Source: Paraspadella gotoi (lineage: Eukaryota > Chaetognatha). From it: a stretch of DNA of 64,000 nt. Within the stretch, counting starts at the first letter, position 1; every line of letters starts with the position of its first letter. The DNA lies in NCBI GenBank assembly GCA_051294375.1, contig CM119266.1:9370538-9434537 (forward strand), written 5' to 3'. This document shows positions 33,905 through 46,273 of the stretch, one piece after another. The translations under genes were made by a program, and so were the position numbers. Below the pieces are notes generated by a model, which saw nothing but the letters and a program-made list of their open reading frames with translations, did no database searches and was not told where the DNA came from.

Positions 33905-34640
33905 GCCACCCAACGTCTTCTCCCTCCTAGCTCCAGCTGTCCGCTCCTGCCCGCTCCTCCCAGGCGGTAATGGAGCTCTCTCGAAATCGTTCAGTCTTCA
34001 ACGTCCATTATCTCAATAGCTGGTTTTGGACCCAAATAAGAGAGAGGGAGAAAAGGCGGGATCGATCAATTCAAGGCCGCCACGCCTAGGGTTCCGTTAA
34101 CCGTTAATTTTTGAGGAATTTCGCTTAACTGTTAAAATAGGTTAATTTTATAATTTAACTTTAGTTTGATTTAAATAAAAATATTTTAAATCTAAAGTAT
34201 TTAAGGTTATTCTATCTTTAACTTTTTCTCCTGAATCTTTTTTATCTTCTAATTCATATAGTTGGTAAATGAAAAATTGGGTTGATCATACTATCTTGAA
34301 TCTACCTATGATAATTTAGCTAATCACTAATCAGATAATGATAAATCTTGCATACAAAACTTTTCCTTTTGCCTCATAGCATAATAAAAATTTACTTAAA
34401 GACAAAGAAAAAAAACCACAATGTAATTCTAATTCCAAATTTTTTTTTCTCTTTCTCTCTCTCACTTTCTCTTTTTCTTTCGTTATTTCTCTTCATTATT
34501 TTTCTAGTTGTTAGTTGTTCAAGCTTGTTTTCTGTTTTTATTTTTTTTATAAAAATAAATATATATTATTAATATTAATTTATTGATTGAATGTAACTGG
34601 TAAATAATCTTACGAAATTAATTTTAAATTATGACTTTTT
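33905..34640. other. Intergenic, no gene seen
   Basis: After the end of the duplicated locus the sequence is unique and AT-rich with a short T/C tract at 34,440-34,500. No open frame with protein-like texture. It forms the upstream flank of the membrane-protein gene. Confidence 0.5.
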
Positions 34641-34708
34641 TCTTATTTTAGGTCAAATAATTTCAAGAAGAGTTCCAAAACAAAATCAGGAAACCCGTCC
34701 GCATCTAA

Positions 34709-37678
34709 ATGAGGCGGCGACGACGTCGTAGCAACATGAAAGGTGAGAGGTGACATTCGGGTAAGGCGTGTAATCGTAGACGGTTGCAGATGAATATCAA
34801 TAGTATTAAACATTATAATTTCTCTTATAGCGATTCCCTCATAACAAGTTAGCTTTATGAAATTGGTAAAACCAATATAAAAATTATCCATTCATTTAAT
34901 AAATAAGCTATCTTGTAAGAGAAGTTATCAATCCGTCGAAGAAAAGGACAATAATTCAATTTACATATTGCAGTGAGCATAAAGGATAAAATTACGATGA
35001 AGAAAGGAAAGTGTACCGTTAGAATTACGATTCGCATGATAATTTTTGGGTTTGTTTTAAAGGTTTAAGGAATTTGTTTACTCTGTGGCGGTAATTAATA
35101 TTTTGAAATAAAAAAGCTTAAAGCATTTCTTCGCCCAAATTGGTGGTGATGTCATTTTTCCTCATTAAATCCTGGAAACTTCTGACGAACGAGGACATAT
35201 TTCTCCTAGTGCCCCCCCCTACGTCCCTAATCCCTATCACAATGTTAGGGAAATTACAAAATCTAATATTTAAAATATTTAATATTTAATATTATTAATA
35301 TTAAAGCCTGTCCAAAGTCAGGGCAAGATAGCTTATTTATTTAAATGAATGGATAATTTTTATATTGGTGTGTACCAATTCCATAAAATTCAGCTCCTTG
35401 TATTTTGATGCTAGTGCGGAGTACAATAAGTATTCCCCGATCTAATACTTAAGGGAGTGGTCTTTTCAAACAATTGAAACATTCTTTTGAAATATTTTCC
35501 ACTTCATTGATAGGGAACCAGGTACTCTGGGAGTGAATAAACAAGACTGTGAGAGAGTCTTGATTGAAAGCTTGCAGGGACCTGCTATGTCATTATCTTG
35601 TAAGAGTGATGGAGGCCTTAAACCACCAAAGCCTGTCCAAAGTCAGGGGCAAGATAGCTTATTTATTAAATGAATGGATAATTTTTATATTGGTTGTACC
35701 AATTTCATAAAATTCAGCTCCTTGTATTTTGATGCTAGTGCGGAGTACAATAAGTATTCCCCGATCTAATACTTAAGGGAGTGGTCTTTTTCATACCATT
35801 GAAACATTCTTTGAAATATTTTCCACTTCATTGATGGGAAGCCAGGTACTCTGGGAGTGAATAAACAAGACTGTGAGAGAGTCTTGATTCAAAGCTTGCA
35901 GGGACCTGCTATGTCATTATCTTGTAAGAGTGATGGAGGCCTTAAATCACCAAAGCCTGTCCAAAGTCAGGGGCAAGATAGCTTATTTATTAAAATGAAT
36001 GGATAATTTTTATATTGGTTGTACCAATTCCATAAAATTCAGCTCCTTGTATTTTTGATGCTAGTGCGGAGTACAATAAGTATTCCCCGATCTAATACTT
36101 AAGGGAGTGGTCTTTTCATACAATTGAAACATTCTTTGAAATATTTTCCACTTCATTGATAGGGAAGCCAGGTACTCTGGGAGTGAATAAACAAGACTGT
36201 GAGAGAGTCTTGATTCAAAGCTTGCAGGGACCTGCTATGTCATTATCTTGTAAGAGTGATGGAGGCCTTAAAACACCAAAGCCTGTCCAAAGTCAGGGCA
36301 AGATAGCTTATTTATAAATGCAATGGATAATTTTTATATTGGTTGTACCAATTCCATTTAATATGACTTTATCCCACACCCCCTTTTTTTCGGTCCAGAT
36401 GGATTTCGGCGTTCTGACGGAGATCGGGATCCCACGTCTGGCGCTTGCCTACTCGGGCTGGTTCCTCGGCGGCGTTTTCACCGGCTTCCACTGGCTCGCC
36501 TTCGTGCCCGACTTCTGCTACAACGAAAGCCGCTACTACGGACTCTTCACCAAATGCACCATCGTCGGGCACATCTTGTCCTTTTGGGTTTGCAACGCCG
36601 GTAAAAAAAGGCATATTAATATAGTTTTTATCATTGTTCCTAGTTTTATTATGATGAAAAATTAGAACTGCTGTTTTAACAAGGGTTTTTTTAAATTATT
36701 TTTTTATCGCGACGCCGAAATTATTTTAGAGAAAGTTTTAGACATTTTTATGCAATGTTTTGGACATTTTAAAAACGTCAATGATTTTTCAAATGGTATC
36801 ATAAATTTTATTTATTAGCGTATAATTTAGATGTAATTTTTTTTTGGTATTAGTTGATTTGGCTCACGGGGTAGTAAGATTTATTAAAAAAATCATCATT
36901 TATTTTTGACTGTCATAATTACTATATCGATAGTTAAATAATTTGGGCTCGTTTTTCTACCCAAATTGACTTTTTCGCAGCTTTTTGGATCATTCGATTC
37001 ATGATTGCGCCGTGGTTCATATTATGCACAGAAAGGTGACCACTCGATCATAACTTATTCCATCCATTGAAGAAATAAATTTTAATACCGACCGACCTTT
37101 CAGCATTGGGACCGCGGACCCGTACAAAATGTCGCCAGGGTGTCTCCTGTACGAGCAGACTTCCACCTACACGTCTCTCTATTTGCTGCACATCATGCTC
37201 ATGCTCTTCCTCATCGGCCGCTGGATGTTCGACGGCGCCATGCTCGTCAAGGTGTGCCGATGGCTTAGGAGACGTTCGTTGTTTACGATAATAATGATGA
37301 TTAACTTTGTAAGTAAAAGAATAAAAAGTGATACACTGGAATGGTGCTCAAACCTGTCAAATCAGTAGTCGGGTGCAAGATAGCTTATTCATTGAATTAA
37401 TGGATAATTTTCATATTGGTTGTACCAATTTAGCATTTAATTATATCAACCATGAACTTTTCAAATGTCCCCCCCAGTGGCTGCAGGAGAGTGATAAAAT
37501 TGCGCTACGAAAGCAAGCGGAATTTCACGCACAGTTCCGCCAGGCCACGATCGGGATGCTGGCCCTGGGTCACCTGCCGGGACAGCAGACCGGCAAGGCG
37601 AAACGGAACGCCGGAAACAGCCGGAAGGCCAAAGGGGGCAAGGGAAAGGGAGGTGGGGGAAGGAGGAGTCAAAACTAA
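34709..37678 (+). CDS. Unidentified polytopic membrane protein, six exons
   Basis: Exons are 34,652-34,742 (ATG at 34,709), 34,974-35,062, 36,399-36,600, 36,981-37,035, 37,104-37,251 and 37,478-37,678; every junction is in phase with GT/AG borders (for example CGCAG, TTTCAG, CCCCCAG acceptors), giving about 242 residues. The N terminus is basic (MRRRRRRSNMK). Hydrophobic spans follow: IRMIIFGFVL, GIPRLALAYSGWFLGGVF, TIVGHILSFWVCNAAFWII with RFMIAPWFIL, and TSLYLLHIMLMLFLIGRW. The tail is Gln/Lys-rich and ends in a Gly-Lys stretch (KAKGGKGKGGGGRRSQN). Exons 3-6 form the firm core; exons 1-2 are supported only by phase and splice signals, and translation could begin at the ATG at 36,399. I do not recognise the family. 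Confidence 0.7.
35306..36358 (+). repeat. Tandem array, 325-bp unit, three and a fraction copies (family A)
   Basis: Units start at 35,306, 35,631, 35,955 and 36,281 with gcctgtccaaagtcaggggc; spacing is 324-326 bp and identity is very high. Each unit contains aagatagcttatttattaaa, a small palindrome attggttgtaccaat, gtactctgggagtgaataaa and gagagtcttgattcaaag. The array fills most of intron 2 of the membrane-protein gene. Single diverged members occur elsewhere in both orientations. Confidence 0.9.
37375..37438 (+). repeat. Short family A fragment
   Basis: The words gcaagatagcttattcattg, atggataattttcatattgg and ttgtaccaattta match the start of the 325-bp unit. Located in the last intron of the membrane-protein gene. 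Other single fragments: 34,840-34,920 (reverse), 15,965-16,035 (partial), 41,640-41,805, 46,800-46,950 and its copy 60,549-60,710. Confidence 0.7.
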
Positions 37679-37689
37679 ATCAGGATCCA

Positions 37690-38180
37690 GAATTTTTTTT
37701 TTTCCCCCCCGTTTGGGTTGTCGGTCACTGTTTATGATTTGATTCGTTTCTTTCGTGATTTTACTCGTGATTTCTTCTCGATCATTCTACTTTGCATAGA
37801 ATTTTCCCGCCTTTTTGTAATCATTCGCGTTTTTGATTTTCCCAAAAAGTTCCTTTGCTCCCCCTACTATAGTCAAAACCTTGTAAATAGTAGATCAAAT
37901 TACGCTACCGCCAAAAATGCGGTACTCATTTTCTTCACCAGTTTCTTTCCCCCCCCCCTCTTCGGTACCTGAATAATACTCTGGACGTTCAATTGCGAGA
38001 CCTCTTCCTTCTCTCCCCATCTCTCTCTCTCTCTCTCTCTCACCATCGCCATTTTCAAATAAGTAAGTGCTATGCACACAATCGGCCGATTTACCCTTTT
38101 GACTTTCAAATCAGAAAAACCGTTGAGAATGTTATTTTTTTTCGTCGTCATTTATCAAGCTGCTTGCTTTTGTCGCACTT
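37690..38180. other. Intergenic spacer
   Basis: T-rich and C-rich sequence with a (CT)n run at 38,021-38,041 between two plus-strand genes. No supported feature apart from a pyrimidine-rich lead into the ATG at 38,187. Confidence 0.5.
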
Positions 38181-38186
38181 TTTAGA

Positions 38187-38957
38187 ATGGACACCAGAAT
38201 AAAAAAAGTTTTCGTCGATCATGATCGCCGGGAAAAAGGACTTTTCAAATTTACGAATCCGTTGAGATACATTCCCAGTATGAATAAGGTATTTCCATTT
38301 CGTATTTCGATTCACGTATTTTGACAAAGGTTTTTCATTATGTATTTATAATTAAATGAAAATTACGTAATTGATTTAACAGGATTTCATTTGTTATTTC
38401 ATGCGTTGTTTTTTATTAAAAAAAAATTGTTTGTCAAATCTTATAGATTAAAACAGACATTGCTCGAAGAATTAAGCCTAAAATGAAAGATTTAAACTAA
38501 TTAACACTTTAACCACTTACTAATTATTAAGAGAAAATTCATTATTTTATTCGTAACGCGTAGGTGAAGTAGTCTTGGATGAACCTAGTGTAAATTCCAT
38601 TTTTCCAGCATGTGAGAAAAAGGAACTCTCGTGGTTTGTAATTCGTTCCAAATTGTCTTTTTGTACATTATTGAGTATTGACATTCGTGACCGTGAATGG
38701 AGATCTTAATATTGAAATTAAAATTGACGAAACTGACCCGTTAGAAATAAATAAATTTGAAAACAAAACGATTAAATCGACATTTTTCTTTTCGAACTTT
38801 TAGGAATCGAATTTTTATTTGCTTGTCAAGTCAAGAAAGGAGAAATAGTCTAATCAATTTGAGACAACATAATCTCACTGAAGACGTAAGTTTTTATATA
38901 CAGCGACGCTTTTTGTTTTTCCAAAAGAATCTTCGCAAAAGGGATACCTCCAACTAA
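38187..38957 (+). CDS. Small unrecognised plus-strand gene, partial model
   Basis: Exon 1 (38,187-38,288) encodes MDTRIKKVFVDHDRREKGLF then KFTNPLRYIPSMNK up to a donor AAG|GTATTT. A later exon (38,804-38,885) sits between acceptor cgaacttttag and a strong donor GAC|GTAAGT and reads NRIFICLSSQERRNSLINLR then QHNLTED; a final piece after ccaaaag at about 38,929 could give NLRKRDTSN and a stop at 38,957. Exon 1 ends in phase 0 while the second piece needs a different phase, so a middle exon is missing; a candidate after tttttccag at 38,611 reads CEKKELSWFVIRSKLSFC. It converges tail-to-tail with the furry gene. Function unknown. Confidence 0.4.
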
Positions 38958-39219
38958 AGGACTCTTGCGTGCGATTCAAGAATTAAACCATAGATCAACT
39001 TGCAAGCAAAAGCCAATTCAAATTTCAGGTTTAACCAATGTCTCTAAACTTTCTATCCCCACCTTTTAATGCAAGAAAAAATTGAGACCAAAAAAAAATA
39101 CTGTATTAAAACATTAAACGTTCCGATTCGACGTATATAAATTCATAAAAAGCATGCGGTGTGAGCGTAGGGAAAGAGAAAAAAAATATTGACAGGAAAA
39201 TTAGCGGGCCAGCGACAGT

Positions 39220-39513
39220 TCAAAGATGAATAATATCCTCGTCTTGATTAAATTCAAAATCTCTGGTGTTCGGTTTATAAGGTTCCACCTTCGCCTCTTC
39301 CGTTTCCCTAGTCGCCTCCTCCTCCTCCTCCTCCTCGCACTCCCCCCTTTCTCCCCCGCCGTCGTCGTCTTCGTCGTCGTTTCTACCGGCGTCATCTTCC
39401 TCCACTTCCTCGTCCTCCTCCTCTTCCTCGTCCTCCTCTACTTTCTCCCTCGTTTGCGGTTCGTTCACCTGGAAATCGAAAATCGCGAAAAGAAGAAATT
39501 CGTCAGGATTTGC

Positions 39514-39587
<74 letters not shown>

Positions 39588-41498
39588 ATGAAAAACGTGG
39601 GGAGTTTTTCTTCCTTTCCGAGTTTGAAGAACGAAATCCCCCCGATTTTCGTCCCTTAATTCGATTCCCGCCTTCGCCCCTCAACGATCCCCAATCCCCG
39701 TTCCCGCCCACTCACCTCTTCCTTAACCTCCTCCACATCTTCCAGCGTTTGTTCCAAAAGCGTGGACGGTTGTTGTTGTGGATGGAGGTGTTGCGGCGCC
39801 ATTCCTTGTAACGGCGGACCCGGAATGGAGCCGACGCCGGAAGAGGACGCCGTTGTCGCCTGGCCGCCTGAGGCTCCGACGACCGGCGCCGGCGCCGCGC
39901 CGCCCGTCTCGTTTTCCGACGCGGAACCTTTTTTTTATGGATGGAAGGAATTGAAAGCATCGCTCCCCCACCACCGCCTCTCTCTCCGGAGCTTGTTTTT
40001 GTTTTGGACGAACCTTGGGTGTCGTTTAATTCATCGCCTTTCGGTGGGACTTTGGTTTGTTTTGATTTCTTTGGCTCGGACCGCGTGTACGCTTCAGACA
40101 TCGAAGAGACATTCTGGGCGGGGAAATAGAGAGAGAGAGATGTCATAAGGATAGAAGTGTTGAGGGAAGCCACTAAGGTCGTATCTAAGACATTCTTTTA
40201 ATTGCTTAAAGCCACCGTGGTTCCTTAGCGCCACTATAAATGTCTTTTCGAGTATTGATTCATTTAATTAAAAATAGACATTCTTTTACTGAACAAAGAC
40301 ATCATTTTGGCGCTTAGGAAATTTCCGTTACAACAAATTTGCCAATACAAAACAAAGATCTCTCCAGTAAGACATTAATTAAATTTTAAGAAACTGATCG
40401 TAGCTTCTCCAATTACCAACGTTTCAAAAATAGGTAACCAGGAGTGGAAGCCTAAAGGAAAAGAAAGTTAAGGGAGATTGATTGGAATGGGATGGGAAAA
40501 GGATTTAATTAAAAAACCCTCGAGAAAGATAAGTATAAAATCATTTAACTTCACAGCATCAGAAATACTGCATCATATCCGGGAGCCGTATAGGAGCGCC
40601 ATGAAAGGCCGGGTAGACTTTTTAGGGAAACACCATTGACGGCCAGGGAAGTTGAAAGCAAATATTAGATGTATTTAACGTTCACTGACAGAGAGAAAAA
40701 CTCTAGTTTGACTTTATAACTGATAAAGCAGGGGGAGTAAACTGAGCCAAAAAAAAAAGGGACACGAAACGACGCAAAAACAGAATCACTTAGTAAAAAC
40801 AGAATTCCCATTAGGACGGCAAGGATCGAAGAGAAGGCCGACCAACCAGACCCCGCGTTGCTCGCTCCAGGCTTTTGTTGTCCCCCCGATAAAAAAAACA
40901 GGATTAAATGGCAAGAAAAAAAAAATTAAATCGGGAAAATTTATTTTCAATCTCCAAAGACCTTGCCGTAATTACTTGAATTTAAAATAAACAGTGCCAC
41001 TATGAAAGGCCTGATCTACAAAAAAGTATTAAAAATATTCTAATGCATTATCGGTCAATACTTGTTGATAACAATCAGAACTTACAGCGGACGTGTTGAG
41101 CAGTTCTTCTACGTCCAAAAACTTATCGACTGAAGGAGATTTGACTTCATTCTCATCAATAGCGGATAATCCTGATGAAGAAAATGTTAGTCTTAATTGA
41201 AAAGTTTATTCCTTTATTCTTAATTTATTTATCAATAAATTCATTCTTTCCTTCTCACCCACTCGCTCTCTCTCTCTCTCTGTTCATTCTCTCTTTCTCA
41301 GGAAAGAGAGAGAGAGTAAAATTGAATTAGGAATAAATAAATAGGATTGCGCGGATGTAAAAAAGGATTTTTCTCCTTCCAAGAGGAGGAAGGGAGCTCC
41401 TCTATTTTTTCCCCTTCACCTGAAGCTATTTTAATCTCGTTTCCAATCAGCGACGGCATCGTTTCTCCCGGAGTCGCGGAGATCTCGCCGCCTTGGAC
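39220..41498 (-). CDS. C-terminal extension of furry, or an adjoining acidic-protein gene
   Basis: Four further exons stay in phase after the conserved end: 41,420-41,498 (VQGGEISATPGETMPSLIGN), 41,086-41,171 (AIDENEVKSPSVDKFLDVEE), 39,716-40,113 (MSEAYTRSEPKKSKQTKVPP, then a Gly/Ala/Pro and Gln-rich stretch) and 39,220-39,468 (VNEPQTREKVEEDEEEEEDE, ending FEFNQDEDIIHL and TGA at 39,220). Donors are strong (GTAAGT, GTGAGT). Known FRY/FRYL proteins, as I remember them, end soon after the preceding block, so this adds roughly 270 residues. An eight-A run near 39,925 breaks the frame of the third exon; nine or six As would restore it. The MSEAYTR methionine could instead start a separate gene. 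Confidence 0.6.
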
Positions 41499-44340
41499 CT
41501 TGGTGGCGGTGGCGGTGGCGGCGATGGGCGGATAATGAGGTGGCGAAGGCAAGGAAAAGGGGAGGAAAAAATAAAAGTGGAGAGTCAAGATAATAATAGG
41601 TCATTAGAAAAACATGATATGAAACTTAACCTCAAAACATTATATCACTTCATCGATAGGAAAGCCAGGTACTCTCGGAGTGAATAAACTGTGTGCGAGT
41701 CTTTATTGAAAGCTTGTAGGGTCCTGCTATGTTATTATCTTGTAAGAGGAATATTTATTGAATGAATAGATAATTTCAATATTGGTTGAGTCAATTTCTC
41801 ATTAGTCATAAGAAAAGAAGTGGCTCGTCTTTCAAACAACTCCGCCCCCTCCACCTTTTACATCCAGGTCATTCCCCTCTCAATAATTCATTACTCATTC
41901 TCACGTCACCTTTCATCATCCCTCTCGACGAGGAGACTTATCGGTCGTCATCCGCGGCCTTCAAAAACACGCCACCCGCTCGAGAATATTTCATGCGAGG
42001 CGCAAATCGTCTTTCCGATAAACCGGAACTTCAGAAATACATGAACTCGATTACGGAATTCATTAAACTCAGCTTCCGGCTTACGACGTTGAAGACGTGG
42101 GGAAAATAAATTACGACACGATGACAACCACCTTCCCCAATTCCCAGCTTTTTCTCTCTTCTTACCTTTTCCTATAAAGGTGCACAAGATTCACCCTTAA
42201 ACATCTTACCCTTTCCTAACAAACTCATTTCCTTCCTCTTTTCCTTCATTTCCCTTCTTTTCTTTCTTTTTTTTTCATTTCCCAGTTTTTTGCCCATAGC
42301 TTTGTTCTGTTTCCTCTTAATTGTCGCCTTGCTTCACTCCCCTCCTTTTTCGCCCTTTAATCTTCCCTTCTTCCTTTTTCCTTCTCTTTTCACTTCCCTT
42401 TCCTTTTCCATCCCATCCCATCCCATCCCTTTCCTTTCCTTTCCCTCCTCTTCTCTCTTTCCTCACCTGCAGAAGACGAATGGACGACGATAACTGGAGA
42501 TTGACGTCCAGGAGTCGCCTAGAAACTTCCGTCAGGTCGTGCTCGCTCTTGGTGATCACCACGACGCCTGCGCGCGGAGGAGATTAAATTCAGCGCCATT
42601 GTTCAAACAAAAAAAGATTAATTTTTTTTTTAGTAAATCGCTAGAGGTCGATCGTTATTTTTTTTTCTTCCTATAGTCGCGCTTATAATGTGCTCGTGGC
42701 GTCGACCTTTGCGATCCAGATTAATGACGCAGTTTTCTCTCTCTCTCGTTCGTAATTAAAAATTCCCGATAAAAGAGAGAAAAAAAGAAATGGCGGCAAG
42801 AAGGGGGCGGGCCGCGGGGGGGGGGGTTGGGATAAATAAATATATATATATATAGATAGAGAAAAAAAAAAAGAAAAGGGCAACATTTTTAAAGGTCGCC
42901 TGTCTCTCACCCGGTTTGGTCGTCGCTCTTTGCCGGCAGAAGGCGCTGAGCAAAACCTCCACGTCTTCGTCCTCGTCGTCGCCAAATTCTTCTTCCGGCC
43001 ACGCCGACCGCAGGCGCCGGAGAAGCGTCACCGACGCCGGAAATCGGCGCGTGGAGAGAGTCGACGAGAGGGCGGTGGTGAGAGCCGCGCGAGAGGCCGC
43101 CGACGAGGATTGATCTGAAAGGAAGAGAAGTTGGTCGAGAGGGATTTAAATCTTTTACTCCAAAAACTCGTTAAATAAGATTAAATCGCTTCTCAATAAT
43201 GTCACATTAATAAAAGCTTTGGATCAAAAGGAGGTTTTAAAAACCGCCGGCCGCTTACTTGCGTCCGCCTCGGCGGCGAATTCTCCAAAGAGGACCGCCC
43301 CCGGTGAGCCCTCGTTTCCAGAGTCTAAATTATCCACCTGAATAAAAAAAAAAGGAAATCGATTCTCTAAATGTTGACTTCTGGGTGAAACCGATGAGAC
43401 GACGACGACGACGACGAAAAGGCGAAAAAGATGGTGGAAAAACTAAGGGAGGGAGAAAAAGGGAGGGAAGGATAGGTTTTAGAAGTGAGAAGGAAAAGAG
43501 GGAATGACTCTGAATTAACTAGATAGAGATGAGAGGAAATAAAAAAAAATTGTAAAAAATAAAAAATACTGTCAGTCTGGATTAAAAAAGGCATTTGAAT
43601 TTTTTTTTTTTTCAGCTTTCAATCCGTCGCAGATTGCAAAAAAGTAAGAAGAAAATGACTAAAATAGGCAAAAGATTGTAGACTACAAAACGAAAAGTTG
43701 GGGGGGGGGGAGAAAAAGGAAAAGAGAGAGAGAGAAATACAGAGAGAGAGATAAAATACGAAAGAGATACAGAGTCGAGCTTCAGTTCAAGATTCGGGAA
43801 GCGGCGCGTGAGTTGGCATTCGGTTCTCCAGAAAGACAAACTTCTTTTTTCCATTTTTTTTCTCCAGGCTTCCGCTTCTTTCTCTTTTTGGCGCCGAAAA
43901 TCGAAAAGGGAGAAGGGAGGCTCTTCCGGTACTACATTATACATACAACAGGCACAGATTCGCAAAGAATAAAAGATAAGGAATACTATTTTCTTTTATT
44001 GCGACCCCTGCTACTTCCGGTCCCTTCACCTCCAAGAAAAGCATCGGAAATTGGTGAATAAAATGGCCCTTTTAAATTATTTAAAAATAGGTTCTTATCA
44101 ATTCTCCAAGAAAACAATTTTAAATGTTATGGAAATATAGATATTAAGAGTTTCCTCAAACCACGTAGGCCCCTTTCGGCTCACCTGGTAAACTGCTTTC
44201 ATGATTTCTGGCTTTATCTCGGTGACTTCGTTCGAACAATCCGTTACGATTGGATTCTCCAACGCCGATGACAAATGAGAAACGAGCTTCGCGTAACTGC
44301 GTCACGACAAAAAAAAATAACGGGGTTTGCGCGGGGGCGG

Positions 44341-44388
<48 letters not shown>

Positions 44389-46207
44389 AATTTCTCGGCC
44401 AACCGCGGAGAATTACCTCTGAAACAAGAGCAGTAATTGAAAGTGCAACTTGTACAAGCATTTGCATAAAGTGATTGTCGGCTTCTCTTCCGCCAATTGG
44501 TCGTCCATCTCGGAAACGGAGGAGTCGAGATCCGCCGCCGCCGCGGCAGCCGCCGCCGCCGCCGCCAAAGCCGCGGAACCGCTAAGCGGAACAAAAAAAA
44601 AAAAAAAATAAATAAATAAAATAAAATTAAAAAAATGGGAAATGCGAATTTTATGCAACACTTTGGCTTCGATCGTCGTCTTCCCTCTCTTTAATTCCAA
44701 TTAACGATCGGCCTCCGCTCCGCTCGCGGTGCGGGGAATCGCGAGAGACGCGAGGAAAAAAAGAGGGAGAAGGAGAGAGAAGCAGAAAAAAAAAAAAAAA
44801 ACCTTCACAACTCTCCCACTCAAATCGAGAGGGAAAATTAATTTAATTCGGATAATTAAATTTCGTTTCGCGACGACGACCGGTAAACAAAGAAGCTAGG
44901 AATCGAATTTTTTTCGTTTTTTTTTTTTGTTTTGTTTTTTAACCCAATCGTTTCTCACTCATTCTCACTCTCTATCATTTTTGTCACTAACTCACCCCAT
45001 CGATGCGCCGAGGTGAGGAGAGGCCGGGGACTGCAGCTTGGGGTGAGGGGAGACGTGAGCGGCGGAGANNNNNNNNNNNNNNNNNNNNNNNNNGAGGTCG
45101 GGAGATGGAGCCTCGACTCGGCGCGTGATGCGAATGAACGACGAGCTTGACTCTGCGAAACGACAAATACAGTCGCCGGTTGGAGTAGAGGGGGGTGAGA
45201 GATAGTGGGGGGGTGGAGATAGAGGGGGGTGGAGATTAGAGGGGGGAATCGAAAGGTTCGAAATGCGGAGTTCCGGTTCTCACGCTTCTTCGCGTTGATC
45301 GATACCGACTCGCCGACGGAATCGAGATCGGCGACTATTTCCAGTTAAACTTATATTCCATTTCTTTCTCTCTCTCTCTTTTCTCTCTCTTGATTTCTAA
45401 CCAAGATGCGACTCGATAAAAAGAGCTTGGAAAGAGAAAGAAAAAGAAAGAAAGAAAGAAAGAAAGAAAGAAAAGAAAGAAAGAAAGAGACGAGACTATA
45501 CCAAAAAGAGATGGATTTATTCGTATCAGAATTTTTACTCTGTCTCTATGGAGATTCCGAAAGATAATAATAAAAAAAAATTAACCGTTATCTAAATTCA
45601 AATTTCTTTTTTTTTTTTTCAGTGTGACTAAGCGAAGAAAAAAAACAACTGAAAAAATTTGTCTCAATTAATGAAGCCGTTTTTTAATCTCTTGTTAGCT
45701 TATTGAATGAATGAAGAAAACGCATAATGATTTTTATTTCGGTACAAATAAGTTGGCATCATAATTAAATATGAAAGTTTATTTAAAAAGTTTTATTTTA
45801 AAAAGTGTAGTTTTAATTTTATATATATATTGATGTATATTTCGTGGATATCAACGAACCTCTCCAGCACTTGTCTCGTGTGTTTCTCCCTGAGCAGCAG
45901 CGTCTCAAAGACTTCGTGGATTTCCAAAACGAGGAACTTGTGTCTCTCGAGGAGATCGCAGGCGATCAACGACGCCGCATCCACGAAGGCGTAGGGGCAC
46001 TCGGCCTGGAGGTCAGCAGCCCAAGCATGTTGAGGATCTGAGTTGAGACCGGACGCAGTGATTCCTACAAAAGGTCAAAACAAAATTAAACCAATAATTC
46101 AATGGTGAAAAATAAAATTTCATTTCCCCAGATAAGTCGGAGTCTACTCTGGCGTAAAAACCAAAGATAAACAAAAACTTGGTTAAAAAAACCGCGTCTG
46201 CGTCTCT

Positions 46208-46273
<66 letters not shown>

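Noticed and set aside
36369-36614. Minus-strand frame over the membrane-protein exon
   Set aside because: Antisense to a spliced exon with clear hydrophobic spans and GT/AG borders.
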